Shown here: piece by piece, positions 1-8,400 of the stretch
Position numbering within the stretch: the first letter of the stretch is position 1
Layout: each line of letters starts with the position of its first letter
NCBI GenBank assembly: GCA_030550295.1
Contig: JAUQPQ010000067.1
Span: 1 to 9,120, forward strand
Direction of reading: 5' to 3'
DNA from: Chloroflexota bacterium
GTDB taxonomy: Bacteria; Chloroflexota; Dehalococcoidia; SM23-28-2; HRBIN24
Length of the DNA: 9,120 bases
Position numbers and translations under genes: made by a program
Notes under the pieces: generated by a model
The model's input: the letters and a program-made list of their open reading frames with translations, nothing else
Databases searched by the model: none
What the model was told of the DNA's origin: nothing

Positions 1-64
1 ATGCCTTTGTCTGGTCTTCCTGGGAGGAGGCCTTCCGCAGGGCCTCACTGGAGGCCTCCACCAT
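1..64 (-). CDS. Possible 5' end of a further gene, cut by the window edge
   Basis: An ATG at position 64 on the minus strand opens a frame of 21 codons that runs off the left edge without a stop. The start of the product reads MVEASSEALRKASSQEDQTK, which is hydrophilic and helix-prone; this is too little to name a family. The frame is the same one the dehydrogenase uses and stays open from the dehydrogenase stop onwards, but no ATG, GTG or TTG lies in it before position 64. The residues that would be read from the stop to position 64 are rich in proline, histidine and cysteine and do not look like protein. The only ribosome-binding hint is an AGG directly against the ATG, which is weak. A GTG at position 61 is an alternative start. 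The call rests on an open frame and a plausible composition only, and the true start may lie beyond the window. Confidence 0.3.
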   Translation of the reverse strand, partial: MVEASSEALRKASSQEDQTKA

Positions 65-166
65 CCTAGCAGGCAGGGAAAGAGGCGCTCTGCCTTGGCA
101 GGGGATAGATGCAGGGATCGATGAGGGACACCTGTGGGGAAAGTGGGTAAAGGCGAAATCGGCGTT

Positions 167-189
167 GGGGCTTTAGGGGTAAAGGCCCC
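167..189 (-). other. Stem-loop spanning the dehydrogenase stop codon
   Basis: Bases 167-175 (GGGG-C-TTTA on the plus strand) pair with 180-189 (TAAAG-G-CCCC), leaving a four-base loop of G on the plus strand and one bulged base. This gives a stem of nine pairs that includes the TAA stop of the dehydrogenase at 173-175. In the minus-strand transcript the stem is followed by AACGCC and not by a run of U, so it is not a classical intrinsic terminator. It could be a U-less terminator, a 3'-end stabiliser or an accident of GC-rich sequence. Confidence 0.4.
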
Positions 190-1423
190 GCAAGCGTACC
201 GCCTCGGCCACCCTACTTACAGCCAGCACCATGGCCGCCTCCCTCAATGTCATTCTGCCCCTCTCTGCCAAGGACGTTATCTCCCGGAAGGCACGCCTCA
301 TGATATGACTTAGGCGTTCATTCACCTCTTCCTCGTCCCAGAAGAAGGACTGAAGGTCTTGCACCCACTCAAAGTAAGACACAACTAGGCCACCGGCGTT
401 GGCCAGGATATCGGGCACCACCGTCACTCCATTCTCCTTGAGGATGCAATCGGCCTCTGGGGTGGTAGGGCCATTTGCACCCTCTATGATTAGGCGGGCC
501 TGCACCCTAGAGGCGTTCTGCGAAGTTATCTGACCTTCAAGGGCAGCCGGGATAAGGATGTCCACTGGCAACTCCAAGAGCTCCTGGTTAGATATATGAT
601 CTCCAGACGCTTGGCTAAGAGGCGCACCTTTTTGCTTTAGCTCTACCAGCGCTTTTATGTTAAGGCCTGTCCCGTCGTATACGCCCCCTGAAGAATCGCT
701 CACTGCCACCACCTGATAGCCGCGCTGGCTTAGGAGGATGGCAACCATAGAGCCCACATTGCCGAAGCCCTGTACCGCCACCGTAAGCCCGTCCCTGGGC
801 AGGCCACACCAGGCAACCGCCTCTTCTAGGATGTAGGTGATGCCGCGCCCAGTGGCCTCCACTCGGCCAGCTGTGCCTCCGACAGCTGGCGGCTTGCCTG
901 TGACGACACCCAAGACGGTATACCCCTGATGCATGCTCACCGTATCCATAATCCAGGCCATAACCTGGGCATCGGTTCCCATATCTGGAGCGGGTATATC
1001 CTCCTGAGGCCCCACAATGGGGGCCAGCTCCGTAGCATACCGGCGGGTGAGCCGCTCGAGCTCGCCCAAGGACAGGGACTTGGGGTCTACCCTTACACCC
1101 CCTTTGGCGCCCCCGTAGGGTATTCCCATGGCAGCTGCCTTCCAGGTCATCCACATGGCCAGGGCCTTCACCTCGTCCAAGTCTACAGCCGGATGGTAGC
1201 GGATACCGCCTTTGCCAGGGCCCCGGGCTAGATTGTGCTGCACCCTATAGCCGGTAAAGACGCGGATGGAGCCATCGTCCATGCGCACAGGGAAATGGAC
1301 CACCAGCTCTCGTTTGCATGAGGCCAAGATCTGGCGCAAATCGTCGTCCAACCCTAGGCGGTCGGCAGCGGCATGGAATTGGGCCAGGGCGGTGGCTAGA
1401 GGGCCCGAGTCGCCGCTGACCAT
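173..1423 (-). CDS. gdhA: Glutamate dehydrogenase (Glu/Leu/Phe/Val dehydrogenase family)
   Basis: This is a 416-residue cytoplasmic enzyme of the hexameric 45-50 kDa class. It catalyses reversible oxidative deamination of glutamate to 2-oxoglutarate and ammonium with NAD(P). The N-terminal substrate domain carries GPGKGG (K71), MTWK (K95), PYGGAKGG (K107, the catalytic lysine) and PAPDMGTD (D147, the catalytic aspartate). The spacings of 24, 12 and 40 residues equal those of K89, K113, K125 and D165 in the Clostridium symbiosum enzyme. The Rossmann domain shows GFGNVG at about 219-224 and EGANGPTTPEAD at about 314-325. S349 in VVSYFEW fits the serine that contacts the substrate carboxylate, which favours glutamate over leucine or phenylalanine. 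The residues after the second beta strand (VSDSSGG) do not settle the choice between NAD and NADP. The ATG lies 3 bases after the rpoC stop, with its ribosome binding site inside rpoC. No frameshift or missing catalytic residue is seen. Confidence 0.95.
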   Translation of the reverse strand: MVSGDSGPLATALAQFHAAADRLGLDDDLRQILASCKRELVVHFPVRMDDGSIRVFTGYRVQHNLARGPGKGGIRYHPAVDLDEVKALAMWMTWKAAAMGIPYGGAKGGVRVDPKSLSLGELERLTRRYATELAPIVGPQEDIPAPDMGTDAQVMAWIMDTVSMHQGYTVLGVVTGKPPAVGGTAGRVEATGRGITYILEEAVAWCGLPRDGLTVAVQGFGNVGSMVAILLSQRGYQVVAVSDSSGGVYDGTGLNIKALVELKQKGAPLSQASGDHISNQELLELPVDILIPAALEGQITSQNASRVQARLIIEGANGPTTPEADCILKENGVTVVPDILANAGGLVVSYFEWVQDLQSFFWDEEEVNERLSHIMRRAFREITSLAERGRMTLREAAMVLAVSRVAEAVRLRGLYP

Positions 1424-1426
1424 CCC

Positions 1427-4400
1427 CTAAAGTCCCTCGTTCCCCTCGTCCTCAGAGAGAGGAGGCAACCCTCTCAGCGGCGCTAGCTCGTGTTTGGGCA
1501 GAGGACGCTCCTTGGGCTCCTCCTCTATCACGATAGGGGCCCTGGCGGGGATCATGCGCCCAATGATGACGTTCTCTTTAAGGCCCAACAGAGGATCCGT
1601 CTTGCCCTCGATAGCCGCCTCGGTGAGGACACGAGTAGTCTCCTGGAAGGAGGCAGCTGCCAGGAAGCTATCGGTGTACAGGGCTGCCCTTGTAATGCCC
1701 AAAAGGGCAGGCTGGGCAGTAGCTGGTTCCCCACCCTCGGCTAGCACTCGGCTGTTCTCCTCCTCGAATTTGGCCCTATCTACTAGCTGGCCAGGCAGGA
1801 ACTCGGTATCGCCAGGGTAGTCCACACGCACACGGCGCAGCATCTGCCGGACGATGATTTCGATGTGCTTATCGTGGATGTAGACTCCTTGGGAGCTGTA
1901 AACGCGTTGGATCTCCTCTACCAGGTACGACTGAAGGGCCTCTGGGCCCAGAATGCGCAATATGTCTTGGGGGTTCAGGGGGCCCTCAGTAAGGGGTTGG
2001 CCTGCCTGAACGTACTGGCCCGGGTGCACCTTAAGGCGGGCAGCACGCGGCACCAAGTATTCCCGTTGTTCCCGCTCCTGATAGGCGACGGTTATGCGAT
2101 TGGGCCCCACCTCCACCACCTGGCCAGAGACGCGGGCCACCACCCCGCCACCGGCAGGGACGAGGCTCTCCTGGTCACCCTCAATCTCGGGCAAGGAGGC
2201 TAGGACTTGGCCGGGGGTTACCTCTTGGCCTGGTTGGACCAAAGGCTGGGCCCCAGGGGGCAAAGCATACTCATCGTGAAAGGTCTCTTGGCTTACCACG
2301 CGCAAGCGGCGGTAATCTGGCCCTTCTTCCACCTCCAGGTAGCCGTCTATTTCGCTCATGACGGCAGCACCTTTGGGGACGCGGGCCTCAAAGAGCTCCT
2401 CCACCCGGGGCAGGCCGGTAGTGATGTCTTCTCCTGCCACTCCTCCGGTATGGAAAGTGCGCATGGTTAGCTGGGTGCCAGGCTCGCCTATGCTTTGGGC
2501 GGCGATGATCCCCACCGCCTCACCCACGTGCACTATCCCGCCACGGGCCAGATTGCGCCCGTAGCACATGGCACAGACGCCCCTCCGCGCCTGACAGGAG
2601 AGGGGAGAGCGCACATATACCTGTTTATCAGCGCCAGACATACGCCTGCCCAGTATCTCTATCTCCTGGGCAGCGACGATCCTCTCCGCCATCTTCTCAT
2701 CTATCTCCTGGTTACGGTGCACCAGCACTTCGCCGGTAGACACATCTAGCACGTCGGCGGCAGCGAGGCGTCCCGTTATCCGTTCTCTCATTCCCTGGAT
2801 GGCCGCTCGTTCGGGTGACGGTTCCCCCAGCCAGATGCCTTGGCTGGTGCCGCAGTCCTGCTCCAGGACGATGACATCCTGGGCCACGTCTACCAGGCGA
2901 CGCGTCAGGTAGCCCGAGTCGGCGGTACGCAGGGCCGTATCAGCCAGGCCCTTTCGGGCACCGTGAGTGGATATGAAGTACTCCAGCACCGTAAGCCCCT
3001 CGCGGAAGCTGGACCTAATAGGCAGCTCGATAATGCGCCCTGAGGGGTCAGACATGAGCCCCCGCATGCCGGCCATTTGGGTGATCTGGCTGATGTTACC
3101 CTTGGCCCCGGAAACGGCCATCAGGTAAATACCGCCGTACTCGGAGAGGCGCTCCTCCACTACCTTCTGCATGCGGTCGCTGGCCTCCCGCCACACCTGG
3201 ATGGCGCGCTGATACCGCTCCTCCTCGGTCATGAGGCCCATCTCGTACTCTTGTTGGATCTCGCTTATGCGGGCATCGGCCTCTTCCAGTACCTTCTGCT
3301 TCTCAGGTGGGACCTTCAGGTCGTCCATGGCAATAGTTATGCCGGAGCGAGTGGCGAAACGGAAGCCTACCTCCTTCATCTTGTCGACCATCTCAGCCGT
3401 GGGCCCTTCTCCAAGGCGACGGTAGCACTCAGCCACCAAGTCCTTAAGGGCTTTTTTGTCCATTACCTGGTTACGGAACCCCAGCTCCGGGGGCACCACC
3501 TCGTTGAACAGGATGCGCCCCACGGTAGTCTCGATGAGCTGGCCTCCGGTGCGCTGGTCGCGCACTTTGATGCGGGCATGCAAGTCTAGCTCGCCCAGTT
3601 CGTAGGCGAGGCATGCCTCATCGAAGCTGGAGTAGATGCCCTGCGGTGGGAAGATATCTTCCCGGTATTCCCCTTTGGCCCCTGGTTTCTCCAGGGTCAT
3701 GTAGTAGATGCCTAAAACCATCTCAAGGGTAGGAGCCACCACAGGCTCCCCATTGGCCGGAAGCAAGAGGTTGTGGCTGGCCAACATCACCTGGCGGGCC
3801 TCGGCCACTGCCCTACTCGAGAGAGGCACATGGACGGCCATCTGGTCGCCGTCAAAGTCGGCGTTAAAGGCAGCGCACACTAAGGGGTGGAGCTGAATAG
3901 CTGAGCCATCGATGAGGACGGGTTCAAAGGCTTGGATCCCCAGGCGGTGGAGGGTAGGGGCGCGGTTGAGGAGGACAGGCCGTTCCTTGACTACTTCCTC
4001 CAGCACATCCCACACCTCTGGGCGCATCCTCTCTACTAGCCTTTTGGCTCCTTTAAGGTTGTGGGCGATCCCTTCCTCGACTAGCGCGCGCATGACGAAG
4101 GGTTTGAACAGCTCCAAGGCCATACGTCGTGGCAGGCCGCACTGGTATAGCTTCAGCTCAGGCCCTACTACGATGACGGAACGCCCCGAGTAGTCCACCC
4201 GCTTGCCTAAAAGGTTTTGCCGGAACCTCCCTTGCTTGCCCCTCAGGAGGTCAGAAAGGCTCTTGAGGCGGTGACGGGCACCACTGGTAACGGGCCGGCC
4301 CCTACGGCCGTTGTCGATAAGGGCATCCACCGCCTCCTGGAGCATACGCTTCTCGTTTCGCAAGATGATCTCAGGTGCTCCCAGCTCTAAGAGGCGCTTC

Positions 4401-5470
4401 AGGCGATTATTGCGATTGATAACCCGCCGGTACAGGTCGTTAAGGTCGCTGGTGGCAAAGCGGCCTCCGTCCAGCTGGACCATGGGGCGCAAGTCTGGGG
4501 GCAAGACAGGGAGGACGGTAATGATCATCCACTCGGGCCGGTTGCCGCTCTTGCGGAGGGCCTCCACTAAGGCCAACCTCTTGAGGGTCATGCGCCAACG
4601 CTGGCCGCTGCTGGCCTGCACCTCCTGCCGCAGCTTTTGGGCCAAGGCCTCCAAGTCGAGGCGCTGGAGGATGGAGAGGATCGCCTCCGCTCCCATCCCG
4701 GCCTCAAAGATGTCGCCGTACTTCTCCTTGAGCTTTCGGTACTTGGCCTCAGTAAGGAAGGTGCAGCGGTCGTCCAAGATGGGATCGGTAAGCTCCTCTA
4801 GCTGGTCGATCTGTTCCTCGTAACGCTGGCGCACCTTCTCCTTTTCCTCGGCCAGGCGTTGCATAATGGCTTCCGTTTCCTGATCCAGCTGGAGGGATGA
4901 GGCATCGGTATGGGAAGAGGAGGTCTCTACCTTACCGCCTCTGGCCTCTAGCTCCTCTTGGTACTTGAGCTCAATGGCCGCCAGCTCCTCCTCCATCTGC
5001 TGGCGCAGGTGGGAGATGGCCCTCTCCTTCTTTTCCGGATCTACCTTAGTGACAATGTAATGGGCGAAGTAGAGGACCCCCTCTAGGTTACGGGGGGATA
5101 TCTGGAGAAGGAGTCCCAAGCGGCTAGGTGTACCCCTCACAAACCATATATGGGCCACGGGGGCTGCCAGCTCGATATGGCCCATGCGTTCCCGTCGCAC
5201 CCTGGCCCTGGTTACTTCCACTCCGCATTTGTCACATATTACCCCACGGTAGCGAACGCGCTTGTACTTACCGCAGTAACATTCAAAGTCCTTGGTGGGC
5301 CCGAAGATGCGCTCGTCGAAAAGGCCGTCTTTCTCGGGCCTTAGGGTACGGTAGTTGATGGTTTCGGGCTTTGTCACCTCGCCGTAAGACCAGGAGCGGA
5401 TCTGCTCCGGTGAGGCGAGGGAGATGCGCACCGCATTAAATTCGCCGTTTTCAGCTGCCAAAGGTATCAT
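1427..5470 (-). CDS. rpoC: DNA-directed RNA polymerase subunit beta'
   Basis: This is the complete largest subunit of the core RNA polymerase, about 1347 residues from the ATG at 5470. Numbering is from that ATG. The N-terminal zinc finger uses C64, C66, C79 and C82. A charged helical insertion follows at about 142-231. The switch region NLLGKRVDYSGRSVIVVGP and the NADFDGD loop come next, with D538, D540 and D542 binding the catalytic magnesium. The second zinc site uses C873, C959, C966 and C969. The bridge helix lies at about 830-860 (FISTHGARKGLADTALRTAD) and the trigger loop PGTQLTMRTFHTGG at about 997-1010, with no large insertion in it. Two PGQ-type barrel motifs precede the conserved C-terminus (LYTDSFLAAASFQETTRVL), which ends in a short acidic tail. 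The start overlaps rpoB by 20 bases. A TTG at 5482 and a TTG at 5461 are alternative starts, the latter with the best ribosome-binding spacing. All catalytic motifs are intact. Confidence 0.97.
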   Translation of the reverse strand: MIPLAAENGEFNAVRISLASPEQIRSWSYGEVTKPETINYRTLRPEKDGLFDERIFGPTKDFECYCGKYKRVRYRGVICDKCGVEVTRARVRRERMGHIELAAPVAHIWFVRGTPSRLGLLLQISPRNLEGVLYFAHYIVTKVDPEKKERAISHLRQQMEEELAAIELKYQEELEARGGKVETSSSHTDASSLQLDQETEAIMQRLAEEKEKVRQRYEEQIDQLEELTDPILDDRCTFLTEAKYRKLKEKYGDIFEAGMGAEAILSILQRLDLEALAQKLRQEVQASSGQRWRMTLKRLALVEALRKSGNRPEWMIITVLPVLPPDLRPMVQLDGGRFATSDLNDLYRRVINRNNRLKRLLELGAPEIILRNEKRMLQEAVDALIDNGRRGRPVTSGARHRLKSLSDLLRGKQGRFRQNLLGKRVDYSGRSVIVVGPELKLYQCGLPRRMALELFKPFVMRALVEEGIAHNLKGAKRLVERMRPEVWDVLEEVVKERPVLLNRAPTLHRLGIQAFEPVLIDGSAIQLHPLVCAAFNADFDGDQMAVHVPLSSRAVAEARQVMLASHNLLLPANGEPVVAPTLEMVLGIYYMTLEKPGAKGEYREDIFPPQGIYSSFDEACLAYELGELDLHARIKVRDQRTGGQLIETTVGRILFNEVVPPELGFRNQVMDKKALKDLVAECYRRLGEGPTAEMVDKMKEVGFRFATRSGITIAMDDLKVPPEKQKVLEEADARISEIQQEYEMGLMTEEERYQRAIQVWREASDRMQKVVEERLSEYGGIYLMAVSGAKGNISQITQMAGMRGLMSDPSGRIIELPIRSSFREGLTVLEYFISTHGARKGLADTALRTADSGYLTRRLVDVAQDVIVLEQDCGTSQGIWLGEPSPERAAIQGMRERITGRLAAADVLDVSTGEVLVHRNQEIDEKMAERIVAAQEIEILGRRMSGADKQVYVRSPLSCQARRGVCAMCYGRNLARGGIVHVGEAVGIIAAQSIGEPGTQLTMRTFHTGGVAGEDITTGLPRVEELFEARVPKGAAVMSEIDGYLEVEEGPDYRRLRVVSQETFHDEYALPPGAQPLVQPGQEVTPGQVLASLPEIEGDQESLVPAGGGVVARVSGQVVEVGPNRITVAYQEREQREYLVPRAARLKVHPGQYVQAGQPLTEGPLNPQDILRILGPEALQSYLVEEIQRVYSSQGVYIHDKHIEIIVRQMLRRVRVDYPGDTEFLPGQLVDRAKFEEENSRVLAEGGEPATAQPALLGITRAALYTDSFLAAASFQETTRVLTEAAIEGKTDPLLGLKENVIIGRMIPARAPIVIEEEPKERPLPKHELAPLRGLPPLSEDEGNEGL
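1433..1438 (-). promoter_or_regulatory. Ribosome binding site of the dehydrogenase, within the rpoC end
   Basis: GAGGGA on the minus strand lies nine bases before the ATG at 1423 and falls within the last codons of rpoC (Glu-Gly-Leu-stop). A second purine run, AGGGG, directly abuts the ATG. Ribosomes ending rpoC would terminate exactly at this site, so translational coupling is likely. Confidence 0.6.
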
Positions 5471-8400
5471 CCCCCTTTTCAAAGCCTCTCAGGTCTATGC
5501 CCAACTTGGGCATATCAATGGTAGCTGTCTCTGGCAGGGCCACTGGTTGCTCCTCACGCAGGGGCTGGATGGAGAGGCATAGGCTCTGCAGCTCTCGCAT
5601 TAGCACCTTGAAGGACTCGGGTACCCCTCTTTCCTGAACGTCTTCTCCTTTCACAATGGCCTCGTAGGCCTTCTGGCGCCCCACCACATCATCCGATTTG
5701 ATGGTGAGCATCTCCTGGAGGACATGTGCAGCAGCGTAGGCCTCCAAGGCCCACACCTCCATCTCGCCGAATCGCTGGCCCCCGAATTGGGCTTTGCCAC
5801 CCAAGGGCTGCTGCGTGATAAGGGAGTATGGGCCAGTGGAGCGGGCGTGGATCTTGTCCTCCACCAGATGGATGAGCTTCATCATGTAGATGTAGCCCAC
5901 TGTTACAGGCTGTTCAAAGGGTTCTCCTGTGCGTCCGTCGATGAGGGTCTGGCGCCCGTATATGGGTGCTGCCACTCCCCGTTCCAGAAGGAGCCTCTCA
6001 GCCACGTGTTCTAGCTCCTCTATAGGGCGGCCTCGCACATCGGTCAGGCCCTGTTCTTCAAGCCACAGCTCCAGTCCTGCGCGCTTGGCCTCGCCGGGAT
6101 ACTCGTCGGAGAGGACACGTTCAGGGTCGTAGCCTTGAAGGCGTAGCCAAGCGCACGCCTTGGGGTAGTCCACATTCTCCCCTAGGGGGCTAGGCTCGGG
6201 AAGGGGTTGAGGGAGAAGGGCACCTGCCTTCTCCACCAGCCATGTCCGGCACAGGGCATCTTCCATCGCCTGAGGGCTGCAACCGTCAAAGACAGGAGAG
6301 ATGGCCCGGAAGCCCAGCTTCTTGGCTGCCCACCCTAGGTGCGTCTCTAAGATCTGGCCGATGTTCATCCGGCTGGGCACTCCGATGGGGTTGAGGATGA
6401 TGTCCACTGGGGTGCCGTCAGGTAGGTGGGGCATATCTTCCACAGGCAGGATACGGGCTATAACCCCCTTGTTGCCATGGCGGCCAGCCATCTTGTCACC
6501 TACGGTGATGGGGCGGCGCTGGGCGACATATATGCGCACCTTGGCGTTGACGCCTACTGCCAGGTTCTCGGTGATCTCGGCGTAGGGAGGCCAGCGGCAC
6601 TGGTGCCCTGGCTGGCCATGGTCAGGATCGGGCCGGGCGAAGAATCGGGTAGCGATGACTCGGCCCCACTCGCCATGGGGCATGCGCAGGGAGGTGTCCT
6701 TAACGTCGCGCGCCTTTTCGCCGAAGATGGCCCGTAACAGCTTCTCTTCTGCCGAGAGCTCCGTCTCCCCCTTAGGGGTGATTTTGCCCACCAGGATATC
6801 GTTGGCCCTCACCTCGGCCCCGATCCGAACTACCCCCCATTCGTCCAGGTCTTTCAGCGCTTCCTCGCCTACGTTGGGGATGTCAGCGGTGATCTCTTCA
6901 GGGCCTAGCTTCGTCTCCCGGGCCTCTATCTCGTACTCTTCAATGTGGATGGATGTGTACCGGTCGTCCCGAACGACGGCTTCGGATATGATAACGGCGT
7001 CCTCAAAGTTGTAGCCTTCCCAGGCCATAAAGGCTGCTAGCAGGTTCTGGCCCAGGGCCAGCTCACCCCTGTCGGTGGAGCAGGAATCGGCCAAGGGGTC
7101 CCCCTTACGGATCCGCTGGCCCTTGTTGACTATAGGACGGTGGTTAAGGCTGGTACCCTGGTTGGAACGGAGGAACTTGAAGAGGCGGTACGTCTTCTCG
7201 CGGCCATCATCATAGACTACGGTGATGGCCTCGCTGGTGGCACTTTTGACCCATCCGTCTGCCTCGGCAGCGATGATCTGTCCTGAGTCAATGGCTGCCC
7301 TTCGCTCCATGCCCGTGGCCACCAAGGGGGCCTGGGTGCGCACCAGTGGCACCGCCTGGCGCTGCATATTGGCCCCCATGAGGGCGCGGTTGGCATCGTC
7401 ATGCTCTAAGAATGGGATGAGGGAGGCAGCTACCGATACTATCTGCTTTGGGCTAAGGTCTACGTAGTCCACCTCGTTGGGGTGGGCGCTTATAAACCCT
7501 CCTCCCTTGCGGGCATCTACCCTGTCTCCTAGCAGGTGGCCCGCCTCATCTGTTGGGGAGTTAGCCTGGGCTATGACATAGTTCTCCTCCTCATCGGCTG
7601 AGAGGTAGACCACCTCCTGGGAGACGAAGGGGTGGACCTTGATCATGGTGCCGTCAGGAAGGGAGGCAAGGCGCTGGGCCATCTCCATCGTTATACGGGT
7701 ACCGGCTGTGGCTATCACTTGGCCCTGCTCGTCTACGATGTCCTGACGGAGGATGCGCCCCACCAACATGGGTGAGTCCTTGGGGAGCTCGCGATATACC
7801 TTCCGGTAAGGCGTCTCGATGAAGCCCATGGGGTTGACGCGGGCATAGGTTGCTAGACTGCCGATAAGCCCAATGTTAGGCCCCTCAGGCGTCTCAATAG
7901 GACATATGCGACCGTAGTGGCTGTGGTGGACATCTCTCACCTCGAACCCTGCCCTCTCCCGGGAGAGGCCGCCTGGCCCAAGGGCGGATAGGCGCCTCTT
8001 ATGGGTGAGCTCAGCCAAGGGATTCGTCTGGTCCATGAACTGGGAAAGCTGGGAGCTGGCGAAGAACTCGCGCAGGGCAGCCTGAACCGGGCGCACGTTG
8101 ATAAGGCCAGCAGGTGCGGCCTCATGGATATCGGTGATGCTCATGCGGTCTTTAATGCCCCGCTCCATGCGCAAAAAGCCAATGCGCATAGCGTTCTGAA
8201 TCTGCTCCCCTACCGTACGCACCCTCCGGTTGCCCAAGTGGTCGATACTGTCGGTGGAGCCCAGGCCCCTGTTGACCCTTATCATCTCTTTGATGAACTC
8301 TACCAAGTCAGTAAAGGTGAGGGTGCGCTGGGAGAGGGGGAAGGTAGTCCCCAAGCGCCGGTTCAGCTTGTACCGCCCCACCCGTCCCAAGTCATACCGA

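Noticed and set aside
27..60. Overlapping GGCCTC/GAGGCC inverted repeats, including the 12-base palindrome at 49-60
   Set aside because: They fall in the candidate coding frame, where they arise from repeated Glu-Ala-Ser and Lys-Ala-Ser codons, and no U tract follows in the minus-strand direction. I see no case for a terminator.
90..101. CTGCC-TT-GGCAG inverted repeat in the gap after the dehydrogenase
   Set aside because: The loop would be only two bases and the stem five pairs, too tight and short to support a terminator or operator call.
65..172. Possible tRNA or promoter in the 108-base gap after the dehydrogenase
   Set aside because: No cloverleaf arms, no TTGACA/TATAAT-like pair and no recognisable regulatory motif could be made out.
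660..1154. Minus-strand frame of 164 codons overlapping the dehydrogenase
   Set aside because: It is an out-of-frame reading of the dehydrogenase, rich in Gly, Arg and Cys. The dehydrogenase frame is complete with all catalytic residues.
3077..3589. Open frame of 170 codons on the plus strand, antisense to rpoC
   Set aside because: It is a shadow of the beta' reading frame, with His/Leu-rich sequence typical of antisense translation and no independent ribosome binding site noted.
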